DNA of 64,000 nt, from contig NZ_VEWK01000005.1 of NCBI RefSeq assembly GCF_006376675.1, forward strand, positions 124,001 to 188,000, given 5' to 3'. Made by a program: the position numbers and the translations under genes. Below the pieces are notes generated by a model. That model was given only the letters and a program-made list of their open reading frames with translations, was not told the DNA's origin and did no database searches. The stretch's first letter is position 1, and every line of letters starts with the position of its first letter. Below are positions 26,282-35,565 of this stretch, piece by piece. This DNA comes from Brucella pecoris (lineage in GTDB: Bacteria; Pseudomonadota; Alphaproteobacteria; Rhizobiales; Rhizobiaceae).

Positions 26282-27244
26282 ATGACCTCTAACATTTTCT
26301 CCGGTTGCATTCCGGCCCTCATGACCCCCTGCAAGCCCGACCGCACGCCGGATTTCGATGCGCTGGTCCGCAAAGGCAAGGAACTGATCGCGAAGGGCAT
26401 GTCTGCGGTCGTCTACTGCGGCTCCATGGGTGACTGGCCGCTCCTCTCGGACGAAGAACGCATGGCTGGCGTTGAAGCGCTTGCCAAGGCTGGCGTGCCC
26501 GTCGTCGTCGGCACCGGCGCCGTCAACACGAAGATTGCCGCCGCCCATGCCGCTCATGCGCAGAAGGTTGGAGCGAAGGGCCTGATGGTCATCCCGCGCG
26601 TTCTCTCGCGCGGCTCATCGATTTCGGCGCAGAAGGCCCATTTCAAGGCAATCCTTGCAGCGGCTCCCGATCTGCCAGCCGTTATCTACAACAGCCCGTA
26701 TTATGGTTTTGCGACCCGCGCCGACCTGTTTTTCGCACTGCGCGCAGAACATCCGAACCTCATTGGGTTCAAGGAATTCGGCGGTGCGGAAGCCATGCGC
26801 TACGCTGCTGAAAACATCACAAGCGCCGATGATGATGTAACTTTGATGGTTGGCGTCGATACCGGCGTTTTCCACGGCTTCGTCAATTGCGGCGCGACCG
26901 GCGCGATCACCGGCATTGGCAATGTGCTGCCGAAGGAAGTGCAGCATCTGGTAGCGCTGTCGAAGGCTGCGGCCGCAGGCGATGGCGAAGCGCGCAAGCT
27001 GGCGCTGGAACTGGAAGCCGCACTGGACGTGCTGTCGTCCTTCGACGAAGGCCCGGACCTCGTTCTTTTCTACAAGCATATGATGGTTCTGACCGGCAAT
27101 CCGGAATATGAGCTGCATTTCAACGAGACGGACAAGCTGTCCGATAGCCAGCGCGGCTATTGCGAAACCCAGTTGACGCTGTTCCAGACCTGGTATGCCG
27201 ACTGGAACAAGCATGGCGGCGTCGCAGCGAAATACGCAGCCTGA
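26282..27244 (+). CDS. DapA-superfamily lyase/deaminase (possible pyrroline-4-hydroxy-2-carboxylate deaminase)
   Basis: A 320-residue class I aldolase-type protein of the DapA/NanA superfamily. The Schiff-base lysine is Lys164 in GFKEFGG, and the conserved tyrosine is in YNSPYYG (Tyr140). The G-T/S-T motif near residue 47 is CGSMGDW and so differs from true dihydrodipicolinate synthases (GTTGE), arguing for another substrate. Members beside GntR and malate/lactate-dehydrogenase-family genes often work on hydroxyproline-derived imino acids, for example HypD. That is the most likely role, but no hydroxyproline epimerase or oxidase gene is in the window. ATG at 26282 follows AAGGA. Confidence 0.8.
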   Translation: MTSNIFSGCIPALMTPCKPDRTPDFDALVRKGKELIAKGMSAVVYCGSMGDWPLLSDEERMAGVEALAKAGVPVVVGTGAVNTKIAAAHAAHAQKVGAKGLMVIPRVLSRGSSISAQKAHFKAILAAAPDLPAVIYNSPYYGFATRADLFFALRAEHPNLIGFKEFGGAEAMRYAAENITSADDDVTLMVGVDTGVFHGFVNCGATGAITGIGNVLPKEVQHLVALSKAAAAGDGEARKLALELEAALDVLSSFDEGPDLVLFYKHMMVLTGNPEYELHFNETDKLSDSQRGYCETQLTLFQTWYADWNKHGGVAAKYAA

Positions 27245-27262
27245 AATCGATTGAGATAAAAG

Positions 27263-27291
27263 AAAAAGGCGCCGAATTCCGGCGCCTTTTT
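27263..27291. terminator. Bidirectional terminator
   Basis: Twelve-base-pair stem (AAAAAGGCGCCG at 27263-27274, CGGCGCCTTTTT at 27280-27291) with a five-base loop and T runs on both strands, between the convergent DapA-like and reductase genes. Confidence 0.9.
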
Positions 27292-27304
27292 TGTCGGTTT
27301 CGGG

Positions 27305-28336
27305 TCAGGACACAGCGTCCAGTCCCTTTTCCTTCAGTTTTTCCAACAACGCGATCTCGGCTGCAGTGAGTGCAATGCCCTTGGCCAGTGAATCGCGACG
27401 GGCAGCAAAGCGGCGCTGCGACGGCAGGCGCGCGCCCTGTCCGGCAATCGCTTCGATCAGGATTTCGCCGCGCTCCACAGGGTTGCCGCGGCCACCGGCC
27501 ATGCGGGCAGGGTCGAAGGCGATGATGAGTTCGCCGTGGCGTGGCGCAAGCGTTGTCGTGCCGAGGAAATCGAGCGCCTCGGGGCTGGTGAAATCGCCGA
27601 TCATTACACCGGCCAAAAGTTCGATCATTGTCGAAATCGCTGATCCCTTGTGCCCGCCGAAAGGCAGCATCGCGCCTGCAAGGGCGGCTTCCGGATCGGT
27701 CGTCGGGTTGCCGTCCGCATCCACGGCCCAACCTTCTGGCAGTTGTTTTCCGGCGCGACGATAGAGTTCCAGTTCGCCGCGCGCAGCAACGCTGGTGGCA
27801 AAATCAAACACATAAGGATAATCGCCGGGGCGAGGCCAGCCAAAGGCGAAGGGATTGGTGCCGAGAAGCGGTTTCGTTCCGCCGGCGGGCGCCACGGTGG
27901 CGTAGCTTGGGCACATGGCAATTGCCGCAAGGCCCTGCTCGGCGAGCGCTTCGACTTCAGGCCATAAGGCTGCAAAATGGGTGCAATCATTGATCGCCAG
28001 CGCCGCAATGCCGAGCTTGCGCGCCTTTTCAACGAGGGCAGGCGTGCCGCGCTCGAAGGCCAGATTGGCAAAACCGCCCTTCGCATCGACGCGGACGACA
28101 GCGCTATCGTCAGTCGTGACGACCGGTTCGGCATCGGCTGCAACCTTGCCGCTCTTCAGTGTGCGAAGGCAGCCTTCGATGCGGTACACACCATGCGATT
28201 TGCAGCCGTCGCGTTCGCCCGCCACAATGGTTTTGGCAATGGCTGCGGCATGGCCGGCGCTGAACCCCGCCTTGTTCAGGATTTCTCGCACAAGCTTTGC
28301 GAGTTCTTCCGTCGAAATCGAAATGGTATCGCTCAT
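27305..28336 (-). CDS. Malate/lactate-dehydrogenase-family oxidoreductase (likely cyclic imino-acid reductase)
   Basis: A 343-residue NAD(P)H-dependent enzyme of the Ldh2/YlbC family, with the typical elements KSHGVYRIEG (conserved His), NDCTHFAALW and LPFGGHKGSAIS. The family includes ureidoglycolate, malate and sulfolactate dehydrogenases as well as delta1-piperideine/pyrroline-2-carboxylate reductases. With the neighbouring GntR and DapA-superfamily genes, the last activity is the most likely (inference). ATG at 28336 is chosen over the longer frame because AAGGA lies eight bases upstream and the extension looks unlike the family. It converges with the DapA-like gene across a bidirectional terminator. 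Confidence 0.82.
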   Translation of the reverse strand: MSDTISISTEELAKLVREILNKAGFSAGHAAAIAKTIVAGERDGCKSHGVYRIEGCLRTLKSGKVAADAEPVVTTDDSAVVRVDAKGGFANLAFERGTPALVEKARKLGIAALAINDCTHFAALWPEVEALAEQGLAAIAMCPSYATVAPAGGTKPLLGTNPFAFGWPRPGDYPYVFDFATSVAARGELELYRRAGKQLPEGWAVDADGNPTTDPEAALAGAMLPFGGHKGSAISTMIELLAGVMIGDFTSPEALDFLGTTTLAPRHGELIIAFDPARMAGGRGNPVERGEILIEAIAGQGARLPSQRRFAARRDSLAKGIALTAAEIALLEKLKEKGLDAVS

Positions 28337-28392
28337 TCTGTCATTCCTTGGCAGTGTTGGGGCAGTTCCAGAGGTGGCTACTGATCTCTGAA

Positions 28393-28407
28393 TGCATACA
28401 AGATGCA
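28393..28407. promoter_or_regulatory. Candidate GntR operator upstream of the reductase
   Basis: Inverted repeat TGCAT-ACAAG-ATGCA 57 bases upstream of the reductase start. It shares the ATACAA core with the palindrome between gntR and the DapA-like gene, so one regulator could read both. The remaining bases of 28337-28687 hold the pseudoazurin promoter and no gene I can support. Confidence 0.35.
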
Positions 28408-28581
28408 TGCAGTATTGTCATGCCGGGCGGGCGGGTCTGAAACTGCGGCAAAAGGGCTGGTGGAAAACGGGCCGTTTCTCCTGCCTGTGTTCGTCAATGG
28501 TGCGTTAGCCGGATGCTGAAAATCAATCAATTTTATTCGGATCGAAATCTGACCGTTGTTATCAGGAATAACTTCACCTCT

Positions 28582-28595
28582 TTGATCCAAATCAA
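28582..28595. promoter_or_regulatory. FNR/NNR box upstream of pseudoazurin
   Basis: Perfect TTGAT-CCAA-ATCAA palindrome centred 99 bases upstream of the pseudoazurin start codon. It matches the two boxes of the narR-narK region and suggests induction under oxygen limitation or nitrogen oxides. Confidence 0.85.
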
Positions 28596-28687
28596 AGAGG
28601 TTGATCGGGGACAGGTCTAAATCCGGTTACGCGGGCGCATCGAGGCCCAAATGGCAGACGCGCCCATCGATGGAGATCAGGACAAAA

Positions 28688-29128
28688 ATGCGTAACCTCG
28701 CGATCAAATTTGCTGCGGTAGGCATCCTTGCCATGCTGGCGGCCCCCGCTTTAGCTGAAAATATCGAAGTACACATGCTCAACAAGGGTGCCGAAGGCGC
28801 CATGGTTTTCGAGCCCGCCTATATCAAGGCCAATCCCGGTGACACGATCACCTTCATACCGATCGACAAGGGGCACAATGTCGAGTCCATCAAGGACATG
28901 ATCCCCGAAGGTGCCGAAAAGTTCAAAAGCAAGATCAATGAGAACTATGTGCTGACGGTTACCCAGCCCGGCGCATATCTGGTAAAGTGCACACCGCATT
29001 ATGCCATGGGCATGATCGCGCTGATTGCAGTGGGCGATAGCCCGGCCAATCTCGACCAGATCGTTTCGGCCAAGAAGCCAAAAGTCGTTCAGGAACGGCT
29101 GGAAAAGGTCATCGCCAGCGCCAAATAA
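28688..29128 (+). CDS. Pseudoazurin (periplasmic blue copper protein)
   Basis: A 146-residue precursor with a 23-residue signal peptide ([20 protein letters not shown]...). The mature protein starts at Glu and has all four type 1 copper ligands in the standard numbering: His40 (DKGHN), Cys78, His81 and Met86 (CTPHYAMGM). It carries electrons from the cytochrome bc1 complex to copper nitrite reductase and nitrous oxide reductase in denitrifiers. An FNR/NNR box lies upstream and nnrS follows 57 bases downstream. No nitrite reductase gene is in the window, so its partners are elsewhere. ATG at 28688 is set by the signal peptide. Confidence 0.96.
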   Translation: MRNLAIKFAAVGILAMLAAPALAENIEVHMLNKGAEGAMVFEPAYIKANPGDTITFIPIDKGHNVESIKDMIPEGAEKFKSKINENYVLTVTQPGAYLVKCTPHYAMGMIALIAVGDSPANLDQIVSAKKPKVVQERLEKVIASAK

Positions 29129-29185
29129 GATTGACTGAAAACTCTCGATGAGCCGAACTTGAACCGGCTACATGACGAGGACATC

Positions 29186-30430
29186 ATGACCAGACAGCCA
29201 AGCCTGCAGGCAGTACCTGCTGCGATGCCATCCGATCAAAAAGGTATGCCGCGTGGACTGAAAATGACCGGTCCCGTCCTCCTCAGCTATGGCTTCCGCC
29301 CATTCTTTCTGGGCGGAGCCATATGGGCCGTTCTGGCCATGCTCTTCTGGATATTGTCGCTGACGCTTGGAATGCCGCTCGGCGGTTCCTACGGCGGGCT
29401 GAACTGGCATGCCCATGAAATGGTGTTTGGCTTCTCCTCCGCCGTTTTGGCAGGGTTCCTGTTGACAGCCATTCCGAACTGGACCGGCGGTCTGCCGGTG
29501 TCGGGGATACCGCTTGCTGTTCTTTGTGGAATATGGCTTGCTGGGCGGCTCGTGTTTCTGGAGCCTGATCTTGTCGATATACGGTTCGCCGTTGCGGTCG
29601 AAAGCCTGTTTCTGCCCTCGCTGCTTTTTATCTGCGGACGGGAAATCATTGCCGGACGCCAATGGAAAAACCTGAAGGTTTTGGTCGGCGTCGCAACGGT
29701 GATGGTTGCCAATCTCGTCTTTCATTATCTGATCCTGACCGATGGCGACGTGGCATTGGCCAACCGCATTGGTGTCAGTGCCTATGTCCTGCTGGTCATG
29801 GTGATCGGTGGGCGCATTGTGCCAAGCTTCACCCGCAACTGGCTCAACAAGATGGGGCGGACGCGATTTCCGGTGCCGTTCAACCGCTATGACGGCTTCA
29901 GTATTCTCGTCGGGGTGGCTGCGTGTATCGGCTGGATCGCCGCACCCGATCAGACGATAACCGCCGTTCTGGCGTGGATTGCAGCCCTGTTTCATATCGT
30001 TCGGCTTTACCGCTGGCGGGGATGGTCGGTCGCACGGGAAAGGCTGCTGCTTATCCTTCATGTTGCCTACGCATTCATTCCGCTCGGTTTCATCGCCATA
30101 GGTCTCTCGGCCATCGATCGCCTCAATCCTTATTCCGCCTTGCATATCGTAACCGTGGGCGCGATCGGCTGCATGATGCTGGCGGTCATGACACGGGCGA
30201 CGCGAGGCCATACCGGACGCGAGCTGACGGCCTCGCCCGTCACGCAGATTGCCTATCTGTGCCTGGTTGCCGCCGCGCTGATCCGCCCGCTGGCGGAAGT
30301 CATGCCGAATTTCTTCCATACCATCCTCGCCGCATCGGCCTTGCTCTGGATGGGCGCTTTCGGGCTTTATGTTCTCGAATATGGTCCGATGCTTTTGCGT
30401 GAACGGCGCCAGCGCATGGCCGGCGCGTAA
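29186..30430 (+). CDS. nnrS: NnrS family haem-copper membrane protein
   Basis: A 414-residue protein with about twelve membrane helices and NnrS-family motifs: GFRPFFLGGAIWA near residue 34, NWHAHEMVFGF (His pair, about residue 76) and GRIVPSFTRNW. NnrS proteins bind haem and copper and lower the toxicity of nitric oxide during denitrification. ATG at 29186 follows GAGGA; a TTG nine codons upstream is less likely. It probably shares the FNR/NNR-controlled transcript of pseudoazurin, which begins 558 bases upstream. Confidence 0.92.
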   Translation: MTRQPSLQAVPAAMPSDQKGMPRGLKMTGPVLLSYGFRPFFLGGAIWAVLAMLFWILSLTLGMPLGGSYGGLNWHAHEMVFGFSSAVLAGFLLTAIPNWTGGLPVSGIPLAVLCGIWLAGRLVFLEPDLVDIRFAVAVESLFLPSLLFICGREIIAGRQWKNLKVLVGVATVMVANLVFHYLILTDGDVALANRIGVSAYVLLVMVIGGRIVPSFTRNWLNKMGRTRFPVPFNRYDGFSILVGVAACIGWIAAPDQTITAVLAWIAALFHIVRLYRWRGWSVARERLLLILHVAYAFIPLGFIAIGLSAIDRLNPYSALHIVTVGAIGCMMLAVMTRATRGHTGRELTASPVTQIAYLCLVAAALIRPLAEVMPNFFHTILAASALLWMGAFGLYVLEYGPMLLRERRQRMAGA

Positions 30431-30459
30431 TCCGCCTCATCTCGATACCATTATAAGGA

Positions 30460-30490
30460 GCAGTCTGTGGTCATCCACGGACTGCTTTTT
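30460..30490 (+). terminator. Terminator after nnrS
   Basis: Eleven-base-pair stem with one G-U pair (GCAGTCTGTGG at 30460-30470, CCACGGACTGC at 30475-30485), a TCAT loop and a TTTTT run. Confidence 0.88.
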
Positions 30491-30570
30491 GCGTTTTGGG
30501 AGGTGAGTCGCGGCGCTGAAGCTGCGATTCGCCCCCTCTAAACGGCCAAAAACAAGGATGTGGAAAGAAA

Positions 30571-30605
30571 AATCACACTCAATATCACATTTAAATCGTT
30601 ATAAT
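30571..30605 (+). promoter_or_regulatory. Candidate transketolase promoter with AATCACA-like repeats
   Basis: A TATAAT hexamer stands at 30600-30605 with no good -35 element. Just upstream are two related heptamers, AATCACA (30571-30577) and TATCACA (30583-30589). The same heptamer is repeated upstream of the deoR-eryH-eryI genes. It may be an activator or DeoR-family site. The gap 30491-30833 otherwise contains only the leader hairpin described separately. Confidence 0.35.
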
Positions 30606-30756
30606 GTTATGGCCGTATTGTTATGCTTTTGAAACGGTGTTACCGCAATTGGTGCCTGGGGCGCTGGTCCCGAAAAGACCGCAAAATCTCGGGCAACGCG
30701 AGCGCTTCGCACGCAATTGCCTTTGCGTAAATGCGCTCCGGCTTTGTTGTTTTTAT

Positions 30757-30799
30757 GCATGTCGGCGTCGGAAAGCCGTTCTCAGTTTCCGCGACATGC
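30757..30799 (+). other. Stem-loop in the transketolase leader
   Basis: GCATGTCG (30757-30764) pairs with CGACATGC (30792-30799), continued inside by CGGAAA (30769-30774) with TTTCCG (30786-30791) after a four-base bulge. No T run follows, so it is not a simple terminator. It ends 35 bases before the tkt start codon and could affect mRNA stability or translation. Confidence 0.5.
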
Positions 30800-30833
30800 T
30801 TAAGGCTTTGCTTTGGCAAGGAGGTTGCCGCCG

Positions 30834-32834
30834 ATGAATTTCGCCCCGCCCGTATCAGATATGCTGCAACTCGCCAATTGCATTCGCGCTCTCTCGATCG
30901 ATGCCGTCGATGCTGCCAATTCCGGCCATCCGGGAATGCCACTTGGTATGGCCGATGCAGCCGCCGTTTTGTTCTCGAAGCACCTCAAATTCGATGCGTC
31001 GACGCCAAACTGGGCGGACCGCGACCGTTTCGTGCTCTCCAACGGCCACGGCTCGATGCTGCTTTACAGCGCGCTCTATCTGGCGGGCTACAAGGACGTA
31101 TCCATCGATGAGTTGAAGAACTTCCGTCAGTGGGGTTCGAAGACCGCCGGTCATCCGGAATATGGTCATACCGAAGGCGTTGAGCTGACCACCGGCCCGC
31201 TCGGTCAGGGGCTTGCCAGCTCGGTCGGCATGGCAATCGCCGAACGCGCGCTCGCCGACCAGTTCGGCAAGGATATCGTCGATCACCGCACCTATGTGTT
31301 CTGCGGCGACGGCTGCCTCATGGAAGGCGTGGGACAGGAAGCGATCTCGCTGGCGGGTCACCTTCGCCTCGGCAAGCTGATCCTGCTTTATGACGATAAT
31401 GGCATCACCATCGACGGCAGCACGGAAATCGCCTTCACCGACGATATTCCCGCCAAGTTCAAGGCGTGTGGCTGGAACGTCGAAAAGGTCGACGGTCACG
31501 ATCATGATGCTATCGACGCTGCTCTGACGCGCGCCAGGGCACAGTCCGACCGTCCGACACTGATCGCGCTCAAGACCGTCATTGGCTATGGTTCGCCAAA
31601 TCGCGCCGGTACGAGCGGTGTGCACGGCGCGCCGCTGGGTGCCGCTGAAAATGCCGCCACCAAGGCAGCGCTCGGCTGGACAGCGGAAGCTTTTGAAATT
31701 CCGGCCCCGTTGCTCAATGTCTGGCGTGAAGCCGGTGCGCGTGGTGTCTCGGAACGTGAAGCATGGCAGAAGCGCGTCGATGCGCTGCCAGAAGCCGAAC
31801 GCGCCGAATTCGACCGTCGTATTGCTGGCGTTCTGCCGGAAGGCTTTGCAGCGGTCGTCGGCGATGCCAAGCAACGTCTCCTCGACAAGCCGCAGAATGT
31901 TGCGACCCGCAAGGCAAGCCAGATCGCGCTTGAAAGCCTGACGGCAGCCCTGCCGGAAATGATCGGCGGCTCGGCTGACCTTACCCATTCGAACCTCACC
32001 CGCGTTCCTGCCGTCGACAGCGATTTCACGGCGGAAAAGAGCGGTCGCTATATCAGCTACGGCGTGCGTGAATTTGCGATGGGCGCAGCCATGAACGGTA
32101 TCGCGGTCCATGGCGGCTTCATCCCTTACGGCGGCACCTTCATGGTGTTCTCCGATTACGCCCGCAACGCCATCCGCCTTTCGGCGCTCATGGGTGTGCG
32201 TGTCATCCATGTGTTGACGCATGACTCCATCGGTCTCGGCGAAGACGGCCCGACCCACCAGCCGGTTGAACATCTGGCCAGCCTGCGCGCCATGCCGAAC
32301 CTGCATGTCTTCCGCCCGGCAGACACGATTGAAACGCTGGAATGCTGGGCTGTAGCGGTTTCCGATCCGCATACGCCTTCGGTTCTGGCCCTTTCGCGCC
32401 AGAACGTGCCGCAGTTGCGCACCGACAATGGCGAGAACCTCTCCGCGCGTGGCGCCTATGTACTGCGTGAAGCAAAAGGCGAACGCCAGATCACATTGCT
32501 TGCCACGGGCACGGAAGTCTCGCTCGCGGTGAAGGCTGCCGAAAAGCTTGCCGAAGAAGGCATCGCAACGGCGGTCGTCTCCATGCCGAGCTGGGATCTG
32601 TTCGAAAAGCAGAGCAAGGATTACCGCAAGGGCGTTCTGGGCGATGCGCCGCGCATCGCCGTCGAGGCCGCAGGCAAATTCGGCTGGACGCGTTATGTCG
32701 ATAGTGAAGACGATGTGATCGGCATGGATGGCTTTGGCGCTTCGGCACCGGCCGAGGTGCTCTATGAAAAATTCGGCATTACGGCCGATGCGATTATCGC
32801 CCGCGCCAAATTCTTGCTGGAGCAGGGCAAATGA
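30834..32834 (+). CDS. tkt: Transketolase
   Basis: A 666-residue transketolase, full length. The thiamine-diphosphate/Mg motif is [19 protein letters not shown] (about residues 156-174) followed by DDNGI. The N-terminal block [13 protein letters not shown] and the C-terminal domain are present. It moves two-carbon units between pentose and other sugar phosphates; with erythrose 4-phosphate and xylulose 5-phosphate it gives fructose 6-phosphate and glyceraldehyde 3-phosphate. That is the step needed to use the product of the facing erythritol operon. ATG at 30834 has AAGGAGG nine bases upstream. It overlaps fbp by four bases. Confidence 0.97.
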   Translation: MNFAPPVSDMLQLANCIRALSIDAVDAANSGHPGMPLGMADAAAVLFSKHLKFDASTPNWADRDRFVLSNGHGSMLLYSALYLAGYKDVSIDELKNFRQWGSKTAGHPEYGHTEGVELTTGPLGQGLASSVGMAIAERALADQFGKDIVDHRTYVFCGDGCLMEGVGQEAISLAGHLRLGKLILLYDDNGITIDGSTEIAFTDDIPAKFKACGWNVEKVDGHDHDAIDAALTRARAQSDRPTLIALKTVIGYGSPNRAGTSGVHGAPLGAAENAATKAALGWTAEAFEIPAPLLNVWREAGARGVSEREAWQKRVDALPEAERAEFDRRIAGVLPEGFAAVVGDAKQRLLDKPQNVATRKASQIALESLTAALPEMIGGSADLTHSNLTRVPAVDSDFTAEKSGRYISYGVREFAMGAAMNGIAVHGGFIPYGGTFMVFSDYARNAIRLSALMGVRVIHVLTHDSIGLGEDGPTHQPVEHLASLRAMPNLHVFRPADTIETLECWAVAVSDPHTPSVLALSRQNVPQLRTDNGENLSARGAYVLREAKGERQITLLATGTEVSLAVKAAEKLAEEGIATAVVSMPSWDLFEKQSKDYRKGVLGDAPRIAVEAAGKFGWTRYVDSEDDVIGMDGFGASAPAEVLYEKFGITADAIIARAKFLLEQGK

Positions 32835-33853
32835 CGATGGCTGGCAATTTTTCTCCGCTGGTTCTGGTGGGCGATAGCGATCGCGTGGAAGCCGAAGCTG
32901 TCGGCGCCTATCTCGACAACTGGGCTGGCAAGGACGCGCTGCGCCTTGCGACCGCCGATGCGATCAAGGCTATTCTGGCTGGCGCAACGCGGCTTGCCGG
33001 TCGCATCGCACGCGGTTCGCTTCCCGGTGATCCGGGCAAGCTCGTCGGTGTTAACAGCGATCAGGACCAGCAGAAGTGCATTGATGTCGGTTCGCACAAT
33101 CTGTTCGTTGAGCTGCTGATCGCGGCAGGTGCGGCCTCCATTCTTTCGGAGGAAGCGGATCTTCCCGTAGCAGGCAAGGCCGATGGGCTGATCGCCGTTG
33201 CCATCGATCCGCTTGACGGTTCGGGCAATGTCGGTCTCGGCGCCCCGCTTGGCACGATTTTCTCGGTTTTCCCGGCGGATACGGCGGAGCCGTTCTTGCA
33301 GCCCGGTAACCGCCAGATTGCTGCCGGTTATGTTTCCTACGGCAATTCGGTCGATCTCGGCTTTTCGGTCGGCGAGGGTGTGATCTTCGCTACCTTCGAT
33401 CCGGCAAGCGGGGTTTTCCATATCACGCGCCGCAATGTGACGCTGCCGGAACGCACGTCCGATCTGGCGTTCAACGCATCTGTCCAGCGGCATTTGTCCG
33501 CTGGCATGCAAGCCTATGTCAACGATGCATTCCTTGGAAAGGAAGGCCCGCGCGGGCGTAACTTCAACATGCGCTGGCTCGGTGCTGCGGTGGGCGACAT
33601 GCACCGCATCATGCAGCGCGGCGGCCTGTTCTTCTATGTGAATGACAGCCGCCCTGGCTACGAAAAGGGCCGCCTGCGGCTCGTCTACGAAGCCAATCCC
33701 ATTGCTTTCCTCGCCCGTGAGGCGGGTGGCAAGGCGACCGACGGTTCGAGATCCATTCTCGATATCGTCCCGCAAACCTATCACGACCGCAGTGCGCTGG
33801 TGTTCGGCGTGGCCGAAGAGGTGGATATCCTCGGCGAATACTTCGCGAAATAA
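32831..33853 (+). CDS. fbp: Class I fructose-1,6-bisphosphatase
   Basis: A 340-residue class I enzyme, not GlpX type: the metal-binding motif [10 protein letters not shown] (about residues 126-135) and the substrate block [22 protein letters not shown] are present. It dephosphorylates fructose 1,6-bisphosphate in gluconeogenesis. The order tkt-fbp-fba resembles Calvin-cycle (cbb) operons of rhizobia, but no Rubisco or phosphoribulokinase gene is here. Published work on Brucella showed that growth on erythritol does not need fructose bisphosphatase, so its place near ery genes may serve other sugars. It starts inside the tkt stop (ATGA). Confidence 0.95.
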   Translation: MTMAGNFSPLVLVGDSDRVEAEAVGAYLDNWAGKDALRLATADAIKAILAGATRLAGRIARGSLPGDPGKLVGVNSDQDQQKCIDVGSHNLFVELLIAAGAASILSEEADLPVAGKADGLIAVAIDPLDGSGNVGLGAPLGTIFSVFPADTAEPFLQPGNRQIAAGYVSYGNSVDLGFSVGEGVIFATFDPASGVFHITRRNVTLPERTSDLAFNASVQRHLSAGMQAYVNDAFLGKEGPRGRNFNMRWLGAAVGDMHRIMQRGGLFFYVNDSRPGYEKGRLRLVYEANPIAFLAREAGGKATDGSRSILDIVPQTYHDRSALVFGVAEEVDILGEYFAK

Positions 33854-33870
33854 CCTGATCTGACATCGTC

Positions 33871-33954
33871 TGGAGCATTGGCAATGCTCCATCCATTTGT
33901 TTTTACGCGCATCTTGTTCCGAAAACCGTTTCACACTTTTCGGGATGCGCTCTA
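33871..33954 (+). repeat. RIME-like mosaic element, short type, between fbp and fba
   Basis: An 84-bp element. Its left half is a hairpin of TGGAGCATT (33871-33879) with AATGCTCCA (33883-33891). Its right half is a palindrome running from GCGCATC (33907-33913) to GATGCGC (33944-33950), with inner arms CCGAAAA and TTTTCGG. The right end TCTAG runs straight into GAGG, so the element contributes to the fba Shine-Dalgarno sequence. A second copy is at 51741-51824. The family resembles rhizobial intergenic mosaic elements. Confidence 0.8.
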
Positions 33955-33965
33955 GGAGGCTAGAA

Positions 33966-35030
33966 ATGGCGCGCATTACGCTGCGGCAATTGCTCGATCA
34001 CGCCGCTGAAAAGGGTTACGGCGTCCCGGCATTCAACATCAACAACATGGAACAGGCGCTCGCCATCATGGAAGCGGCGGATGCCGCTGATGCGCCGGTG
34101 ATCCTGCAGGCTTCGCGCGGCGCGCGTTCCTATGCAAACGACATCATGCTCCGTCACATGATGGATGCGGTAACGGAAATCTATCCGCATATTCCGGTCT
34201 GCGTGCATCTCGACCATGGCAACGAAGCCGCCACCTGCATGACCGCCATTCAGGCAGGCTTCACCTCCGTCATGATGGACGGCTCGCTCAAGGCTGACGG
34301 CAAGACGCCTGCCGACTGGGACTACAACGTTTCCGTCACGCGTCAGGTCAGCGAGATGTCGCATCTCGGCGGTATTTCGGTGGAAGGTGAACTCGGCGTT
34401 TTGGGTTCGCTCGAAACCGGCATGGGCGACGCTGAAGATGGCCACGGCGCGGAAGGCGTGCTGTCGCACGACCAGCTTCTGACCGATCCGGACGAAGCTG
34501 TGAAATTCGTGCGCGAAACCAAGGTCGATGCACTGGCAATCGCCATGGGCACGTCGCATGGCGCCTACAAGTTCAGCCGCAAGCCGGACGGTTCCGTGCT
34601 CGCCATGAATGTGATCGAGGAAATCCATCGCAAGCTGCCGAACACGCATCTTGTCATGCACGGTTCGTCTTCGGTGCCGGAAGAGCTGCAGGAAATCATC
34701 AACAAATACGGCGGCCAGATGAAGCCGACCTGGGGCGTTCCGGTCGAGGAAATCCAGCGCGGCATCAAGCATGGCGTGCGCAAGATCAACATCGACACCG
34801 ACAACCGTATGGCGCTGACCGGCCAGATCCGCCGCGTCCTGCAGGAAGATCCGAGTGAGTTCGATCCGCGCAAATATCTGAAGCCGGCAATGGCTGCGAT
34901 GACCAAGCTCTGCAAGGAGCGTTTCGAGCAGTTCGGCACTGCCGGTCATGCTGCATCCATCCGTCCGATCCCGCTTTCCGAAATGGCAAAGCGTTATCGC
35001 GATGGCTCGCTGGATCCGAAGTTCAGCTAA
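33966..35030 (+). CDS. fba: Class II fructose-bisphosphate aldolase (Calvin-cycle subtype)
   Basis: A 354-residue zinc aldolase. The metal-binding HLDHGN (about residues 81-86) and the downstream [10 protein letters not shown] block are present, as is the C-terminal [13 protein letters not shown] segment. It cleaves fructose 1,6-bisphosphate or joins the triose phosphates, and this subtype often also makes sedoheptulose 1,7-bisphosphate from erythrose 4-phosphate. ATG at 33966 follows AGGAGG. It lies 112 bases after fbp, a gap largely filled by the RIME-like element. It ends at a bidirectional terminator facing eryI. Confidence 0.96.
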   Translation: MARITLRQLLDHAAEKGYGVPAFNINNMEQALAIMEAADAADAPVILQASRGARSYANDIMLRHMMDAVTEIYPHIPVCVHLDHGNEAATCMTAIQAGFTSVMMDGSLKADGKTPADWDYNVSVTRQVSEMSHLGGISVEGELGVLGSLETGMGDAEDGHGAEGVLSHDQLLTDPDEAVKFVRETKVDALAIAMGTSHGAYKFSRKPDGSVLAMNVIEEIHRKLPNTHLVMHGSSSVPEELQEIINKYGGQMKPTWGVPVEEIQRGIKHGVRKINIDTDNRMALTGQIRRVLQEDPSEFDPRKYLKPAMAAMTKLCKERFEQFGTAGHAASIRPIPLSEMAKRYRDGSLDPKFS

Positions 35031-35051
35031 ATTCAGCCGATACGGCAAAAG

Positions 35052-35081
35052 AAAAGCGGAGGGGAAACCCTCCGCTTTTTT
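35052..35081. terminator. Bidirectional terminator between fba and eryI
   Basis: Perfect 12-bp stem (AAAAGCGGAGGG at 35052-35063, CCCTCCGCTTTT at 35068-35079), GAAA loop, T run on the plus strand and A run upstream giving T on the minus strand. Confidence 0.92.
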
Positions 35082-35098
35082 GTTTCATGCGTTGAAGA

Positions 35099-35554
35099 TC
35101 AACGTGCGTTGTATTTCGCGTCAACTTCGTTGATGGCGTCAACATTGCCAGCCGAACGGCCGTTCTCGTCAAAGGTCTGCGCGAGGAAGGCGTCGGCGAT
35201 GGTCTTGGCCACTTCCGAACCGATGACGCGGGCGCCCATGGTAATGATCTGCGCATTGTTGGAGAGCGCTGCGCGTTCCGCCGAATAGGTGTCGTGCGTC
35301 AGCGCGGCGCGGATGCCGGGAACCTTGTTGGCCGCGATGCATACGCCGATGCCGGTGCCGCAAACGAGGATGGCGCGATCATAGGTGCCATCGAGAACGG
35401 CCGAAGCCACGCGGTCGGAAAGATTAGCGTAGAATGCATCTGCGCCAGCATCCGTGCGCGAGATTTCCGAGACCTCGAAGCGGTCCTTGAGATGATCGGC
35501 GAGAACCTTGGCCAGACCTTCACCGGCGCTGTCGCCTGCTACTGCTACTTTCAT
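35099..35554 (-). CDS. eryI: D-erythrose-4-phosphate isomerase (RpiB homologue, EryI)
   Basis: A 151-residue RpiB/LacAB-fold isomerase. The catalytic cysteine loop [14 protein letters not shown] (about residues 65-78) and the histidine-bearing [10 protein letters not shown] are present. In Brucella this protein was shown to convert D-erythrulose 4-phosphate to D-erythrose 4-phosphate, the last step of erythritol breakdown. It is the last gene of the ery operon, 11 bases after eryH. ATG at 35554 has AAGGAG upstream; the longer open frame runs into eryH and is not used. Confidence 0.94.
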   Translation of the reverse strand: MKVAVAGDSAGEGLAKVLADHLKDRFEVSEISRTDAGADAFYANLSDRVASAVLDGTYDRAILVCGTGIGVCIAANKVPGIRAALTHDTYSAERAALSNNAQIITMGARVIGSEVAKTIADAFLAQTFDENGRSAGNVDAINEVDAKYNAR

Positions 35555-35565
35555 GACGTTACTCC

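Noticed and set aside
32831..33853. GlpX (class II) fructose bisphosphatase
   Set aside because: The sequence has class I motifs (DPLDGS and the YEANPIAFL block), so it is fbp and not glpX.
30834..35030. Calvin cycle operon
   Set aside because: tkt, fbp and fba resemble cbb genes, but no Rubisco or phosphoribulokinase gene is present, so carbon fixation is not supported.
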